From the NCBI RefSeq assembly GCF_009905375.1, contig NC_133647.1:47054506-47118505 (forward strand): a DNA stretch of 64,000 bases. Reading direction: 5' to 3'. Origin of the DNA: Apium graveolens. Its lineage: Eukaryota > Streptophyta > Magnoliopsida > Apiales > Apiaceae. The notes beneath the pieces are model-generated. The model did not search any database and was not told where the DNA came from. It worked only from the letters and a program-made list of their open reading frames with translations. Every line of letters starts with the position of its first letter. Position 1 is the first letter of the stretch. The position numbers were made by a program, and so were the translations under genes. Below, piece by piece: positions 47,001 through 58,800 of this stretch.

Positions 47001-48599
47001 TGGCGCCCCAAAATCCGGGGTCAGGAATCTCAGAGGCCACGCTATCTAAACTACTACAACCACATAACTCACAGTACAATATATAAATACTCACGCTTCA
47101 CAACCCCACACTTATCATACACACACACTTATAGGTTATTGTCTTGGAAACGAACCATTCATAACTAGAGTAATTTAACCATCAAGTGATAATTATTACA
47201 ACCTAAAAGTGACTAAGTCTTACCTGGGAGTAACCTTTAAGTAAGGCTAGTCCTTCGGAAAAATATACGTATCTTGTTTATTACCTTACATAAGTCATAC
47301 TTATAAATAAGCCGAACTAAAAACAACTGAAAACTAATCCAGCTTATTCGAACTACCTGTGATACAACACCAAACAATCGATGGAACAGCTGGCCATTTT
47401 CTACCCGTTTCCTGGCTGTGGTTCTCATGGCAGGCATCTTGATTCACTGTTATGTTGTGTCAATTTAAGAAAACAAGTGTGAGCTATAATGCCCAGCATA
47501 ATAATGTACAGTATGCAAATGACTGTATGATAGCATACGTAAAACATCATATATGATAATTATTTTTTATTCAAAAGTAGTTTTCTTTGGTGATACACAC
47601 CTTCTTATGAAAACAATTATTTAATGGATTTTAGTATCCTGCGAATACCTTAATAGTAGACCCAACACCTAGACTTGGGTTATGGTATTGCATCACAATT
47701 CCAATTAGAAGAATTAGGACATTTGTTGGAGCCACCGCATACGATGATCAGTCGTACTGTGATAAAAGTAACCTTTTCTACTAGTAGAAGGACGACACCT
47801 TCGTATCCCGATTATCACCGTTGCCGCATACGGGCTATGTGTCCTCATTTCGGGTATACACACACTTCGCAGGTCCTTAGGTACATATTGTACCGTCTCC
47901 TACGGTACCAGTAATCCATCCAATACACGAAGTACTTGGATCCTACCCCTCCCTTGTCCTTTAGGAGATCCTATCATATCCCGAGAACTCGAACCACATC
48001 GAAGTTCCTCCAAGCGTTTTGCTTGTTGATAGGTATAGCTTTACTTTATATATACATATGTACTTCCGAAAGTTTTTGGGGGAAGTACTAAGGATGTGAG
48101 TTGACCGTTGTTAACAGATAAATTAATAAGGGGGAAAAGTTTCTCCTTGAAACTATATAAAAATATTAAATGAGTCGGGATAATATTCTCCGACGATCTG
48201 AAATTATTCGAATGACTTTCGAAATCAGAAAGTAATTTAAATCCCGTTCTATGATTTTTAAATCATAATTAAACCCTTTAATAAATAATAATTAATAATG
48301 ATAATCGATAATTAATTAAACCTCGAATGAGTTTACTCTTGTAAAAGAATATTTAAAATAATATTCCTCAACTAGTTAATGTCTACGCAATTAATAATCT
48401 TTTATGTTTAATCAGGTGTAAAATAAATAATCGCAATCGTCCTATAATATCACCGAAATGATTCTCGGGTTTTCATTGTAAAATCCTGACCGACTCTTGG
48501 TCTTATAATCATACGTCACACTTAAAGCGGAATTAAATATTTTACGATATATATTTATCGTACAACATCGCTACATTTTGCGAAAAGTTCAATTACTAT
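47001..48599 (-). mobile_element. Ty3/gypsy LTR (family C), minus orientation
   Basis: The plus strand begins TGGCGCCCCAAAATCCGGGG, the mirror image of the end at 26486. Much of the first 400 bases is collinear with the reverse complement of 26118-26486. CACTG precedes it (46996-47000). Its other end is not reached, because Sirevirus 3 begins at 48600. Nothing coding is seen. Confidence 0.7.
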
Positions 48600-49664
48600 T
48601 GTTAGGAACATATGTGCATTAGTTTGATGATATGTTTAACAAAACACTTAAGTAGAAATTTAGTGTCAGTAGCCTCAACGGATAAGACCACTTTGGCTAT
48701 CCGTTGATGGTGTAGCTTTACTTAGAAATAAGTCTAGTATTGTAGCATATTTCAGTCTCTGTATTTAAAATTGTAATTCTTAGAAGTTGAGAGAAACTAT
48801 GAGTCATGTTGACTACTAGATGATATGCAGATAGGAAGGCCAATTGTAAATATTTCATGCCTTGTAATTTTGTATAAATGAAGTGGTATCAACGGATGAC
48901 TTAAAGACCTTCAATGGATGAGAAGCTAAGCTTCAACGGATGTCTCTAAAGCTTCAACGGATAACATCCTTCAACGGATGAGAGCATCAACGGATGAAAG
49001 CTTCAACGGATAACATCCTTCAACGGATGAAGTCATCAACGGATGAAAGCTTCAACGGATGTTCTGCTAATTAGCCGTTGATAAGTGGTAGTTGTACCTA
49101 CAAACAGAGGCACGTGGGTTGACAGAGAAAACTGAGATGTGGTAGCCGAATTTCAGGATCAACAGAAAAAGCAGCCGTTCTTCTTTAGTACAAAGTTGCA
49201 ATAGTCAACAAAGTACTTGAGTGAACAGGAAAAGAAGCAAGTGAAGAACTTATTTTACTATTGTAATTTTATATTGTTTTTCACTTGTACACTTGGTAAT
49301 ATATAAACCAAGAAGAAGCTAGTAATTAGAGAGAGATTTTCCAGAGCTGTTAAGAAATATCTTGAGAGAAAATTCATCTAGTTTGTACTAGGATGCAGCT
49401 GTGATCAACATTGTTGTACACAGATTTTCTAATATACCATCTCTGGTGGAACAACAAATCCACCAGAAAAGTTTTTAAAGTGTGTTGTGTTCTTTACATT
49501 TTGTGTTTGAATATATATCTGTCTGCATTAGCTCAAAGCAATTCATACACTTGTTCATCTAGAACACACTGCTTTAATAAACTTCTCAAAACTTGAAAAA
49601 GTTTTGAGATTTACATTCAACCCCCCCTTCTGTAAATCTCATTTTTAGTCCTCTAGGAATAACA
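48600..49664 (+). mobile_element. Sirevirus 3 5' LTR
   Basis: TGTTAGGAACATATG at 48600 to TAGGAATAACA at 49664, 1065 bp, bounded by a primer-binding site. It contains a regular array of TCAACGGATG words (48889-49061), an inverted pair of the same word (48675 and 48698), TTGGTAATATATAAACCAAG as the probable TATA region (49291-49310), and a C-run ATTCAACCCCCCCTTCTG near the end. It is preceded by ACTAT (48595-48599). The matching duplication would lie beyond the window. Confidence 0.85.
48889..49061 (+). repeat. Array of ten TCAACGGATG-type words at 16-22 bp spacing
   Basis: Copies start at 48889, 48911 (one mismatch), 48933, 48954, 48971, 48987, 49003, 49020, 49036 and 49052. Two end in A instead of G. 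The last seven are spaced 16-17 bases. Confidence 0.95.
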
Positions 49665-49666
49665 AT

Positions 49667-49678
49667 TGGTATCAGAGC
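49667..49678 (+). other. Primer-binding site of Sirevirus 3 (initiator tRNA-Met)
   Basis: TGGTATCAGAGC, exact, two bases inside the LTR end. Confidence 0.9.
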
Positions 49679-49725
49679 AAGCTCTTGACACACAAAGAGT
49701 TTAAAGATCTTGGAATCTAACAAAG

Positions 49726-52140
49726 ATGAGTAAGAAGGATATTGGAGTAAAGATCCCAGTTCTTGACAAAGACAGTTATCACCACTGGAAGGTGAAAATG
49801 CACCTTCATCTACTCTCCCAAGATGAAGGTTATGTAAACTGCATTGAGAATGGTCCTCACATTCCCCACAAAGTAGCCACAGTTGCTACGGCCACAATTG
49901 CTGTTGGTCAATCCATTCCAAAACCTAGAGCAGAATGGACAATGGAAGACACAGAAGAAGTCCACAAGGATAAGAAGGCTATGAACATTTTGTTTAATGG
50001 TCTTGACAAGGATATGTTTGATAATGTGATAAATTGTTCAACTGCCAAAGAGGTTTGGGACACAGTTCAGCTGCTGTGTGAAGGTACAGAACAAGTAAAA
50101 GAGAACAAAATGCAGCTTCTCATTCAACAGTATGAGTACTTTCATTTTGAAGAGAATGAATCTTTAAATGACACATTTAATAGATTCCAAAAGCTGTTGA
50201 ATGGACTGAAGCTGTATGGTAGAGTGTACCAGGTGAAGGATTCAAATCTTAAATTTTTGAGATCCTTACCAAAGGAATGGAAACCCATGACTGTTTCCTT
50301 AAGAAACTCTCAGGATTATAAGGACTTTACTCTTGAAAGATTATATGGAATCTTGAAGACTTATGAACTAGAGTTGGAACAGGATGAGGTATTGGAGAGG
50401 GGGAGAAAGAAAGGAAGTTCAGTTGCATTGGTAGCTGAAAATGAGAAAGAATGCAGAAAAGAAACTGTGAGATCTACATCAAGCTCCAAAGATGGTGTAA
50501 GAAATCCAGAATCAGACAAGGGTAAAGGGCAAGTTGCTGAAAATGAAGACAACTCCAGTCAAGATGACTCTGATGGTATTGATGAGCATCTTGCATTTCT
50601 GTCCAGGAGATTTGCAAAGATGAAGTTCAGGAAAAACACTAGAGCCACTAAACCCTATAAGAACATGGTGGACAAATCCAAGTTCAAGTGTTTTAATTGT
50701 GGTATGAGTGGACACTTTGCAAGTGAGTGCAGAAAGCCAACCTCTGAAAAGAAGAAATTTGAACAAGTAGATTACAAAAAGAAATATTTTGATCTACTCA
50801 AACAGAAGGAAAGGGCTTTCATTACTCAAGAAAAGGACTGGGCAGCTGATGGAGATGAAGAGGATGAAGATGTGGATTATGTCAACCTTGCTCTCATGGC
50901 TGATTCTGAAGAAAACGAAGTTAGTTCATCAAGCAATCAGGTAATCACTACTGATTTAACACAGCTTACTAAAGAAGAGTGCAATGATGCTTTCAATGAC
51001 ATGTCTACTGAATTGTATCATTTGCGTGTGTCTCTTAAATCTCTTGCTAAAGAAAATAGTAGGATCAAAGAGAACAATCTGTTTTTAAGTAATAGAAATA
51101 CTGTGTTAGAAAATAAGTTGATTGACCTAGAGAAAACCAAATTGCATTGTATATCTGTTGAGAATGAACTAGCTGAATCTGTTAAGAAAGTAGAAATACT
51201 TTCCAATCAATTAGAGAAAGAGCAAGAGGTGATTAAAGCCTGGAAAACATCTAGGGATGTAAGTGCTCAAATTGCCAAAGTCCAAGGAATTGAATCATTC
51301 TGTGAAACTGCCTGGGATAAAAATAAAAAGAAACTGGAATTAATTGATGGACTGTCAACGGATGTGGAATCAACGGATGATGAAAGTTATCTGTTGAAGG
51401 AAGAAAAGGAACATCCGTTGAAGGTTCCTCAATTAAAACAGGCAGATGTTTCTAAAAGAGAAAATCTAAAGAAACTCAACAAAAAGTTTGGTTCAACTTC
51501 AAAGAACTTTGTCAAAGAAGAAGCAAGCACATCCAAAGATGTCAGAAAGGTGAATGTAGGGCACATGACCTTAGAACAGTTAAACAATAGGCTCAAGATG
51601 GTTGAGGATAAAAAGGAATCCAAAAGGAAATCCAACAGAAATGGGAAGGTAGGAGTTAACAAACATAACAATTACACACCTGATAAGTATGCTCCTAGAA
51701 AAAGCTGTGTGCATTGTAGTAGTATTAATCATCTATCTGCTAATTGTAAATCTATTAAGAAATCTCCCATAACTGTACCCTCTTCCATGCCTAACATGTC
51801 TGTATCACCTCTACATGCTATGCCTGTTATGTCTCAACAAAATCCTTATGCACATTTTGCAAACATGCCATATTTTAACAATCCTTATCTTGTTGCATTC
51901 AGTATGCCTCAATTGCCATACAATATGCCAATGTGGAATAACATATATGCACAATCCATGCCTAATAATTCTATAAATGTGCTGGATAATGTTGTGACTA
52001 ACCCTACACCTCAACCAACCACATCTAAGACCAAGGTTGACTCAAACTCACCTAAGTCTAAAGATGCAGGAGGAATGAAGTCTAGGAGAAAGGCTAACAA
52101 GAATGGACCCAAGGAAACTTGGGTACCAAAATCAAATTGA
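49726..52140 (+). CDS. gag: Sirevirus 3 gag, intact (804 aa)
   Basis: Structural polyprotein of the virus-like particle. Start MSKKDIGVKIPVL about 48 bases after the PBS, the first ATG of the leader. Residues 10-230 are the gag core (YHHWKVKMHLHL, WDTVQLLCEGTEQVKENK, FNRFQKLLNGL, FLRSLPKEWKPM). The zinc knuckle CFNCGMSGHFASEC is at about 323-336. A long coiled-coil region lies at about 426-510 (MSTELYHLRVSLKSLAKENSR). A second knuckle, CVHCSSINHLSANC, is at about 661-674, and a M/P/N-rich tail ends WVPKSN. Copia gags are usually 200-450 aa, so the extra C-terminal half with coiled coil is the large Sirevirus form. Three TCAACGGATG/CATCCGTTGA words lie inside the coding sequence (51355-51421). 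It ends in TGA, and pol continues in another frame. Confidence 0.9.
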   Translation: MSKKDIGVKIPVLDKDSYHHWKVKMHLHLLSQDEGYVNCIENGPHIPHKVATVATATIAVGQSIPKPRAEWTMEDTEEVHKDKKAMNILFNGLDKDMFDNVINCSTAKEVWDTVQLLCEGTEQVKENKMQLLIQQYEYFHFEENESLNDTFNRFQKLLNGLKLYGRVYQVKDSNLKFLRSLPKEWKPMTVSLRNSQDYKDFTLERLYGILKTYELELEQDEVLERGRKKGSSVALVAENEKECRKETVRSTSSSKDGVRNPESDKGKGQVAENEDNSSQDDSDGIDEHLAFLSRRFAKMKFRKNTRATKPYKNMVDKSKFKCFNCGMSGHFASECRKPTSEKKKFEQVDYKKKYFDLLKQKERAFITQEKDWAADGDEEDEDVDYVNLALMADSEENEVSSSSNQVITTDLTQLTKEECNDAFNDMSTELYHLRVSLKSLAKENSRIKENNLFLSNRNTVLENKLIDLEKTKLHCISVENELAESVKKVEILSNQLEKEQEVIKAWKTSRDVSAQIAKVQGIESFCETAWDKNKKKLELIDGLSTDVESTDDESYLLKEEKEHPLKVPQLKQADVSKRENLKKLNKKFGSTSKNFVKEEASTSKDVRKVNVGHMTLEQLNNRLKMVEDKKESKRKSNRNGKVGVNKHNNYTPDKYAPRKSCVHCSSINHLSANCKSIKKSPITVPSSMPNMSVSPLHAMPVMSQQNPYAHFANMPYFNNPYLVAFSMPQLPYNMPMWNNIYAQSMPNNSINVLDNVVTNPTPQPTTSKTKVDSNSPKSKDAGGMKSRRKANKNGPKETWVPKSN

Positions 52141-52153
52141 TTGATTTTGTGGT

Positions 52154-55000
52154 GTGCAGGAAAATAGAAGAAATCTTTGGTACTTGGACAGTGGCTGTTC
52201 AAGACACATGACTGGAGATTTCTCCCTGCTCACAGAGTTTAAAGAGAGAGCTGGCCCCAGCATAACCTTTGGAGATGACAGCAAAGGGTTTACTATGGGA
52301 TATGGCTTGATTTCATCAAGGAATGTCATCATTGAAGAAGTTGCATTAGTTGATGGTCTCAAGCACAACTTACTGAGTATCAGTCAACTATGTGATAGAG
52401 GGAATACAGTTTCCTTCAATTCTGAAGCCTGTGTTGTCACTAGTAAGAAAGACAACAAAGTGGTTCTAACTGGAGTTAGAAAAGGAAATGTGTACTTAGC
52501 TGACTTCAACTCTACAGATGCAGAATCTATTACTTGTCTCTTCAGCAAAGCAAGTTCAGTTGAGAGTTGGCTATGGCACAAGAAGCTATCCCATTTGAAT
52601 TTCAAGACAATGAATGATCTAGTCAAAAAGGACTTAGTAAGAGGAATTCCTCTTGTTGAATTCTCAAGGGATGGTCTGTGTGATGCTTGTCAGAAAGGCA
52701 AACAAAGGAAAGCATCATTTTAGAAGAAGCTTGAAACAACAATTGATGAACCATTACAGCTGCTACATATGGATTTGTTTGGACCAGTCAATGTATTGTC
52801 AATAGCAAGAAAAAGATATTGCTTAGTGATTGTAGATGATTTCTCAAAGTTCTCATGGGTCTATTTTCTTGGATCAAAGGATGAAGCAAGTGAAATCATT
52901 ATCAATCACATCAGGCAAGTCAATAATCATCCTGACTTGAAGGTAAGAAACATCAGGAGTGACAATGGAACTGAGTTCAAGAATTTGACATTAAGGCTGT
53001 TCTGTGAAGAAAATGGAATCATGTATGAGTTCTCAGCTCCAAGAACACCTCAGCAAAATGGGGTAGTTGAAAGAAAGAACAGATCTTTAATTGAGGCTGC
53101 CAGAACAATGCTTGAAGAATCAAAGTTACCAACATATTTTTGGGCTGAAGCTGTTAATTGTGCCTGTTTCACTCAAAATATTTCTTTGATCAATCAAGCT
53201 AAAGGCATGACTCCTTATCAGTTGTTCAAGAAAAGAAAACCAACTCTAAACTTTCTTCATGTCTTTGGATGTAAATGTTTTATACTGAGGAATCAATCTG
53301 ACCATAAAGGGAAGTTTGATGCAAAGGCTGATGAAGGAATATTTGTTGGTTATTCAGCTGGAAAATCTTATAGGGTCTACAATCTAAGAACCAACATTGT
53401 TATGGAATCTGTGCATGTTGTGTTTGATGATAAAAAGATTGATGGACTAACAGATGAGGAACATTATGAGAGACTCAAATTTGACAATATTGAAATATAT
53501 TGTGATGATAGTGAAGAAGAGATTGATGGAGACGACACTTCAAAAGGAATACAAAATTTGCCCCTGGATAATGCACAAAATTCAGCATCCGTTGAAAGAC
53601 ATTGTGCATCATCCGTTGAAGTACTTAATGAAGCATCCGTTGATCATAGCTCATCAACTGATAATCAATTTACATCATTAATTGATGGAACTCCAAGTTC
53701 CCTGCAAAGGACCAACAACTCAGGGGGAGTTTCAACTAATCAAAACTCTATCTCACATCATGACAATACTGAGATCACCTCATCTAGAGCTCATCTTCCA
53801 CCTCAAAGGAAATGGACCAAGAATCATCCCTTTGAACTGATCATTGGTGATGCATCATCTAAAGTGCAAACAAGAAGAGCTACTCAAGATGAATGTCTGT
53901 ATAGTAGTTTTCTATCTCAGGAGGAACCTAAGAAAGTGGAAGAAGCCTTATTGGATCCAGATTGGATATTAGCTATGCAGGAAGAGCTAAACCAATTTGA
54001 GAGAAACCAAGTTTGGAAGCTGGTACCCAAACCAAAGAACAAGAGTCCTATTGATACAAAATGGGTATTCAGAAATAAGATGGATGAAAATGGCATTATC
54101 ATAAGGAATAAAGCCAGATTGGTTGCTAAAGGCTATTCTCAGCAAGAGGGAATAGATTTTGATGAGACATATGCTCCTGTTGCAAGACTTGAAGCTATCA
54201 GAATCTTTCTAGCCTATGCAGCCCATGCCAATTTCAAAGTCTATCAAATGGATGTCAAGAGTGCATTTCTAAATGGGAAATTAGAGGAAGAAGTCTATGT
54301 AAGTCAACCTCCAGGATTTGAAGATCCAAATTTTCCAGACTATGTGTATTATCTGTTGAAAGCACTCTATGGACTGAAGCAAGCACCTAGAGCCTGGTAT
54401 GAAACATTATCAAAATTTCTTTTGGAGAATCACTTCACTAGAGGTACTGTTGATAAAACTCTCTTCTTTAGAAATGTTAATGGCTCTAGTATACTTGTTC
54501 AAATTTATGTAGATGACATAATATTTGGTTCTAAAGATAATAAACTTTGTAAAAAGTTTGCTAAGCTAATGCAAAGTAATTATGAAATGAGCCTAATGGG
54601 AGAACTAACCTATTTTCTTGGTTTACAAATTAAACAAGTTAGTAATGGAATTTTCATTAGTCAAACTAAATATATTCATGATCTTTTAAAGAAGTTTGAC
54701 TTAATGGAATGTTCATCTGCAAAAACTCCCATGGCCACTGCCACCAAACTTGAATTAAATAAGACTGAAAGGTCTGTGGACATTACAAGTTATAGAGGCA
54801 TGGTTGGTTCACTTTTATATTTAACTGCTAGCGGACCAGATATAATGTTTGCTACATGTCTGTGTGCTAGATTTCAAGCTGATCCTAGGGAGTCTCACTT
54901 AATTGCTATCAAGAGAATTTTCAGATATCTCAAGGGTACACCAAATTTAGGAATTTGGTATCCTAGAGAATCTGGCTTTGATCTAATTGGTTATTCAGAT
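52154..55000 (+). pseudogene. pol: Sirevirus 3 pol, one stop codon and truncated in RNase H
   Basis: Protease LDSGCSRHMTG near 52187. Pre-integrase HHCC site complete (WHKKLSHLN, CDACQKGKQ). A TAG at 52721 stands where Sirevirus 2 has CAG, splitting an otherwise open frame. Integrase MDLFGPVN (52769), [17 protein letters not shown], and [17 protein letters not shown] with the third catalytic acidic residue. A spacer holds three CATCCGTTGA words (53586-53643). RT has [37 protein letters not shown] and YVDDIIFGS at about 54506. RNase H starts at LIGYSD and is cut at 55000 by Sirevirus 4. The frame lies +1 to gag with no methionine near its start, so expression needs a frameshift, splicing or reinitiation. 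Apart from the stop and the late insertion it is intact, so the element is young. Confidence 0.9.
54996..55000. repeat. Presumed target site (CAGAT) of Sirevirus 4
   Basis: The five bases before TGTTAGGTCAC at 55001. The duplicate should follow the distal LTR outside the window. Confidence 0.5.
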
Positions 55001-55599
55001 TGTTAGGTCACACTTTCACTGTAGAGGGGGTGAATACAGTGTTTATTACAATCAAATCAAACTTCAAGAACTTATGTAACAGAAAACAAACTTTATTTAA
55101 ACAATAAACTCTGTTACAATCTGGAACTGTTATCTCTCAGTGATGAACAAAATATCACGAGAGCTTCTAGAGTTATAATAAATAATATTCTCGATAATGA
55201 TAACACTTCTAGTGTAAACTCTATTTCTGTGTTTATATACTACACAGTTACAAGATATTCACTAATTGATATGGAATATAATTCTGCTTCCTAAAATATA
55301 TCAATCAGATATCTTCTATTCCAAGTATTCCATTCTTCACAGAATTCCTTCTTCATGCATATCTCTTCTTATGTTTATCTTGATCTTCTTAACTTTAATC
55401 AGCTACTGTCCTTATCTGATCGTCCTTCAGCACTTAAGTTCTGATATCTATCTCCTGATAACATAAGTACTGATATCCCTTAAGTTCTGACTTCCAATAT
55501 AAGTACTGATCAGTTAAGTACTGATTTGTTCTGTTCAAATAAGATCTGAAATCTAAACATAAAACATATTAGCCATGACATTATCAAATATATCTAACA
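55001..55599 (-). mobile_element. Sirevirus 4 3' LTR
   Basis: The plus strand runs from TGTTAGGTCACAC (55001) to ATATATCTAACA (55599), 599 bp. On the minus strand it is TGTTAGATATATTTG...GTGTGACCTAACA, with TG...CA ends. It is inserted within RNase H of Sirevirus 3. It contains several TCAGAACTTA/TCAGTACTTA words (minus strand). Near the minus-strand 3' end are TGTATTCACCCCCTC and TACAGTG, like the C-run of other Sirevirus LTRs. Confidence 0.9.
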
Positions 55600-55614
55600 A
55601 TCTCCCCCAACTTG
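55600..55614 (-). other. Polypurine tract of Sirevirus 4
   Basis: Minus-strand AAGTTGGGGGAGATT borders the 3' LTR directly. It primes plus-strand DNA synthesis in this family. Confidence 0.85.
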
Positions 55615-55806
55615 TAAATTAACAAAATATACAAGTTTAACAGATATTTGATGATGTCAAAAACATTAAGTACAAATGCATGAGAAATAGACAAGATAAC
55701 TACAACTTACAGTCCTTAAAGTTTTTACCAATTCAACTTCTGATAACAACTTCAACCTGTATAAATATCAGAATTTAAGTAGTTGTAGATCTTCGACTTG
55801 GCTTCA

Positions 55807-58800
55807 TCATTTTCTGATCTCTCTGATGTCAGAAGTTGTTCTGAGATAATTCTTCAACAAACATTTCTCAGCATATCTGAGTTCATCAATCATTCTCCGT
55901 TTGACATCTTTAAGCTCTGCAGTATCTTTACCAGTTTGAAATATTGCAGCTCTGAGATCATTAATCTTTGCTTTTCCCAACTCCCGATCTAGTCTTATGA
56001 CATAAGCTTTGTTAGACTCTAGATTGAATTCAAGTCCCTTAATACCAAGATATGTTCTGATCTGTGCAGTATTAGGCTTCATATCAACAATATCACCATT
56101 GTGATTTCTGTACTTTGGAACATATCTGCTGTCAAACTTAACAGAATAAAGTCTTTTCTGTCTCTGAATCTGTTCCTTTAAGTAGTTTGCAGCAGTCTCT
56201 GTTATTCTGTCATCCACTTGAAGTAAGAACAATACATGTTCCAATTCTTCAAAATACTTCAATGGAATGGCATTTTGTCTTATATGATAAACCCTACCAT
56301 CTGTCATGAAATACAACATGATGTATTCTTTCAAGTAGGTATGGTAAACCATCTGTACAGATTCTAGTTGATTCAATCTTTCAGGAGTTGCTCCAATACC
56401 TGGTTCACTCAAGGAAGTTGGATCATCAGTAGTGTTGTGTACTCTTCTTTCATCAGCACTTCCCAATCCAGTTTTATCTCTAGCTTCCTTTCCAGTAACT
56501 ACTCTTGCTTCAAAACCACTTAAAGTAGTCTTCAAAGATTTAGTCTGTTTTGCTTTAGTGAATCCTGGTAAGAGTGTTTTAGATTTATTTTCTGATATCA
56601 AGTTAACTTGAGCACTGTCAGAGGTTACTTGCTTCTTCTGAATATCAGAACTTACAATTTCTTGACTCTGAACAACTTGAGCCATGTCAGAGGTTGTTTT
56701 AAGAACTTCTCTTGAAGTCAGAGCAAGATTATCTTTTCCATCAGTAATTTTTTCTTCCTCAGGAGGTACATAAGGCTTGATAGGTTCACCAACCTTTTCT
56801 TTACCCTTGGATCTTGGATCTATCTGTGGTTGTGATCTAGCCAAAGTTTCTTCAGTATGTATCCTTTCTTTGATCACAATGCCTTTAGATTTTGGAAGTA
56901 ACTTTTTACCAGAAGCTTCAGATTTAGATGTGACTTTCTCTGATTTAAGTCTGGCTTCTTCTTCCTTTAAACTTTCCAAGTCCATCCCTGGATTTTCTTG
57001 AAGAAATAACTGTCTTGACATTTCCTCATCAAGATCTAGAAGTTCATCAGAACTTATCCTTTTACCAGCAGCAGAACTTATTCTTTTCCCAGTATCAGAA
57101 CTTGTTCTGTGACTAGCTTGTCTTGATGTAAACCTTCTACCTTGACTATGACCACTACCCATTCCAGAGTTTCCTTGGTCATCTTTTCCATCATCCTTTC
57201 CTTGCAGTGACTTGTTGATTTTGCATTTGGACTTAATTACCTTCTCCCCCTTTTTGGCATCAGCAGGTAATAAAAGAGAGATAAGTAGTTCCACTGAGGT
57301 CTGGATTTCAGTAAGTTGCGATTGCTGAGAAGCTTGATTTGTCAGAATTTGATCAATCTGAGCTTGTTGCTTCTCTTGAGTTTTCTCAATATAAGCAACC
57401 CTGTCAATGGTAGGTTGGAAGAACTTTTTCTTATCAAGTTTCCAAACTTGTTCCTGTTTAATAAAGTTCTCCTGTATCTTGTGTAGCTCTGCATGAGTGT
57501 TGGAATGAAGACCTTGTAGATGTTTAGTACTCAATGCAGTGACTCTAAGCTGGGTTTTAAAATCATCAGAATTTAACATTTCATCAGCTTTAGTCAAGTG
57601 CTCAGCAAGATGTAAAGCATTTGGAACACATGAAACTGAGTTCCATTCCTTAGTCCACTCCTGACCTGCAGGAGTTTCACTCCAAGGTACTGGTGCATCC
57701 CTGATAACAAACTCCTTTAGCAGTTCAGACTTAGGAAGAGTCAGTGGAGGAGTATGTCCTGAAGGACCTGCTTCATCAGCATCTACAGTTGTAGCAGCTT
57801 CACCAGTATCTTCAACATTTGCAGCATCAGAACTTAAAGAATCAGTATCTTCTGATAAGACAACTGTATGAGTAGCAATGGAGGCTTCAACATCCTCTAA
57901 TTGCTGATCTGATACTAAGTTCTGATCAACAGCCATATCCTGATGCTCACCTAAAATCTGATCATCATCTTGATGCAGAGAAGGTGTTAGTGATAACTCA
58001 GGAGTTTGAACAGCATCAGTAACAGGTGTTGTGGAAGGATTATTTGCTGTTGGAGCTTCTAAGAAAAGTATTTCAGGCACAACCAAGTTCTGAATATCAA
58101 TTTCAGCACTTGTGCCTGGATCAACAAGAGATATAGAAGGTGAATTAGCCTTGTCAGATACAGATTCCTGAGATTGAGTTGATGGAGAAGAAGTGACTGG
58201 AGCAAATTCCTTGTCTTGTGAGATCAGAGATTCCTGATCCCCTTCCTTAGCTGCTTCCTCCTCATCATCTGAAACTGGCCTCTGTGCCCTCTGTTTCTTG
58301 TACTTCCTTGTTGATTTGGATTCATTGGGAGTTGCAGGAACCGTCATACGTCTAAGCCTCTTGAGAAGCCTAGAACCCCCAATTGCAGAATCCTTCTGAG
58401 AAGTTGCCTTCTCAGCTTCATTTATCATAGATTCTGAAGAAGGAACCTGATCTTCAGAATCTGTTTCATCTCTCAAAGTAATCCTCCTCTTCTTCTGAGA
58501 TGTTTGAGGAACAGTCTTTGTTCTCTTTGGCTTAGAGGATATAGGCTTCACAGTAGGTGCTGAAGAAAAAGGTTGAGCAGTCTGTGAAGTGGAGAGATAG
58601 GATTTGAGATAAGTTCTGAGGGTAGGTTGAGTATAATGAGAGGTAGGGACTGAGGTTGATGGATTTTGGTTATGGTGAGTTGGTTGAACGTTTGAGTAAA
58701 CAGATTTGTAAGTAGCTGGATCAGCATTTACCAGAATCTGTTTCACAGACTGAGGAATCTGTAATTGTCTCACCATTGATTTCTTTGTGTCAGCATTTAT

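Noticed and set aside
46736..47086. The 116-codon open frame read as one gag protein
   Set aside because: Residues after about 88 are encoded by the inserted LTR C (from 47001) and are not part of gag.
48889..49061. Regularly spaced short repeats resembling a CRISPR array
   Set aside because: The repeats are only 10 bp, the 'spacers' are 6-7 bp and similar to each other, and they sit in a plant LTR. No cas gene is nearby and the context is eukaryotic.
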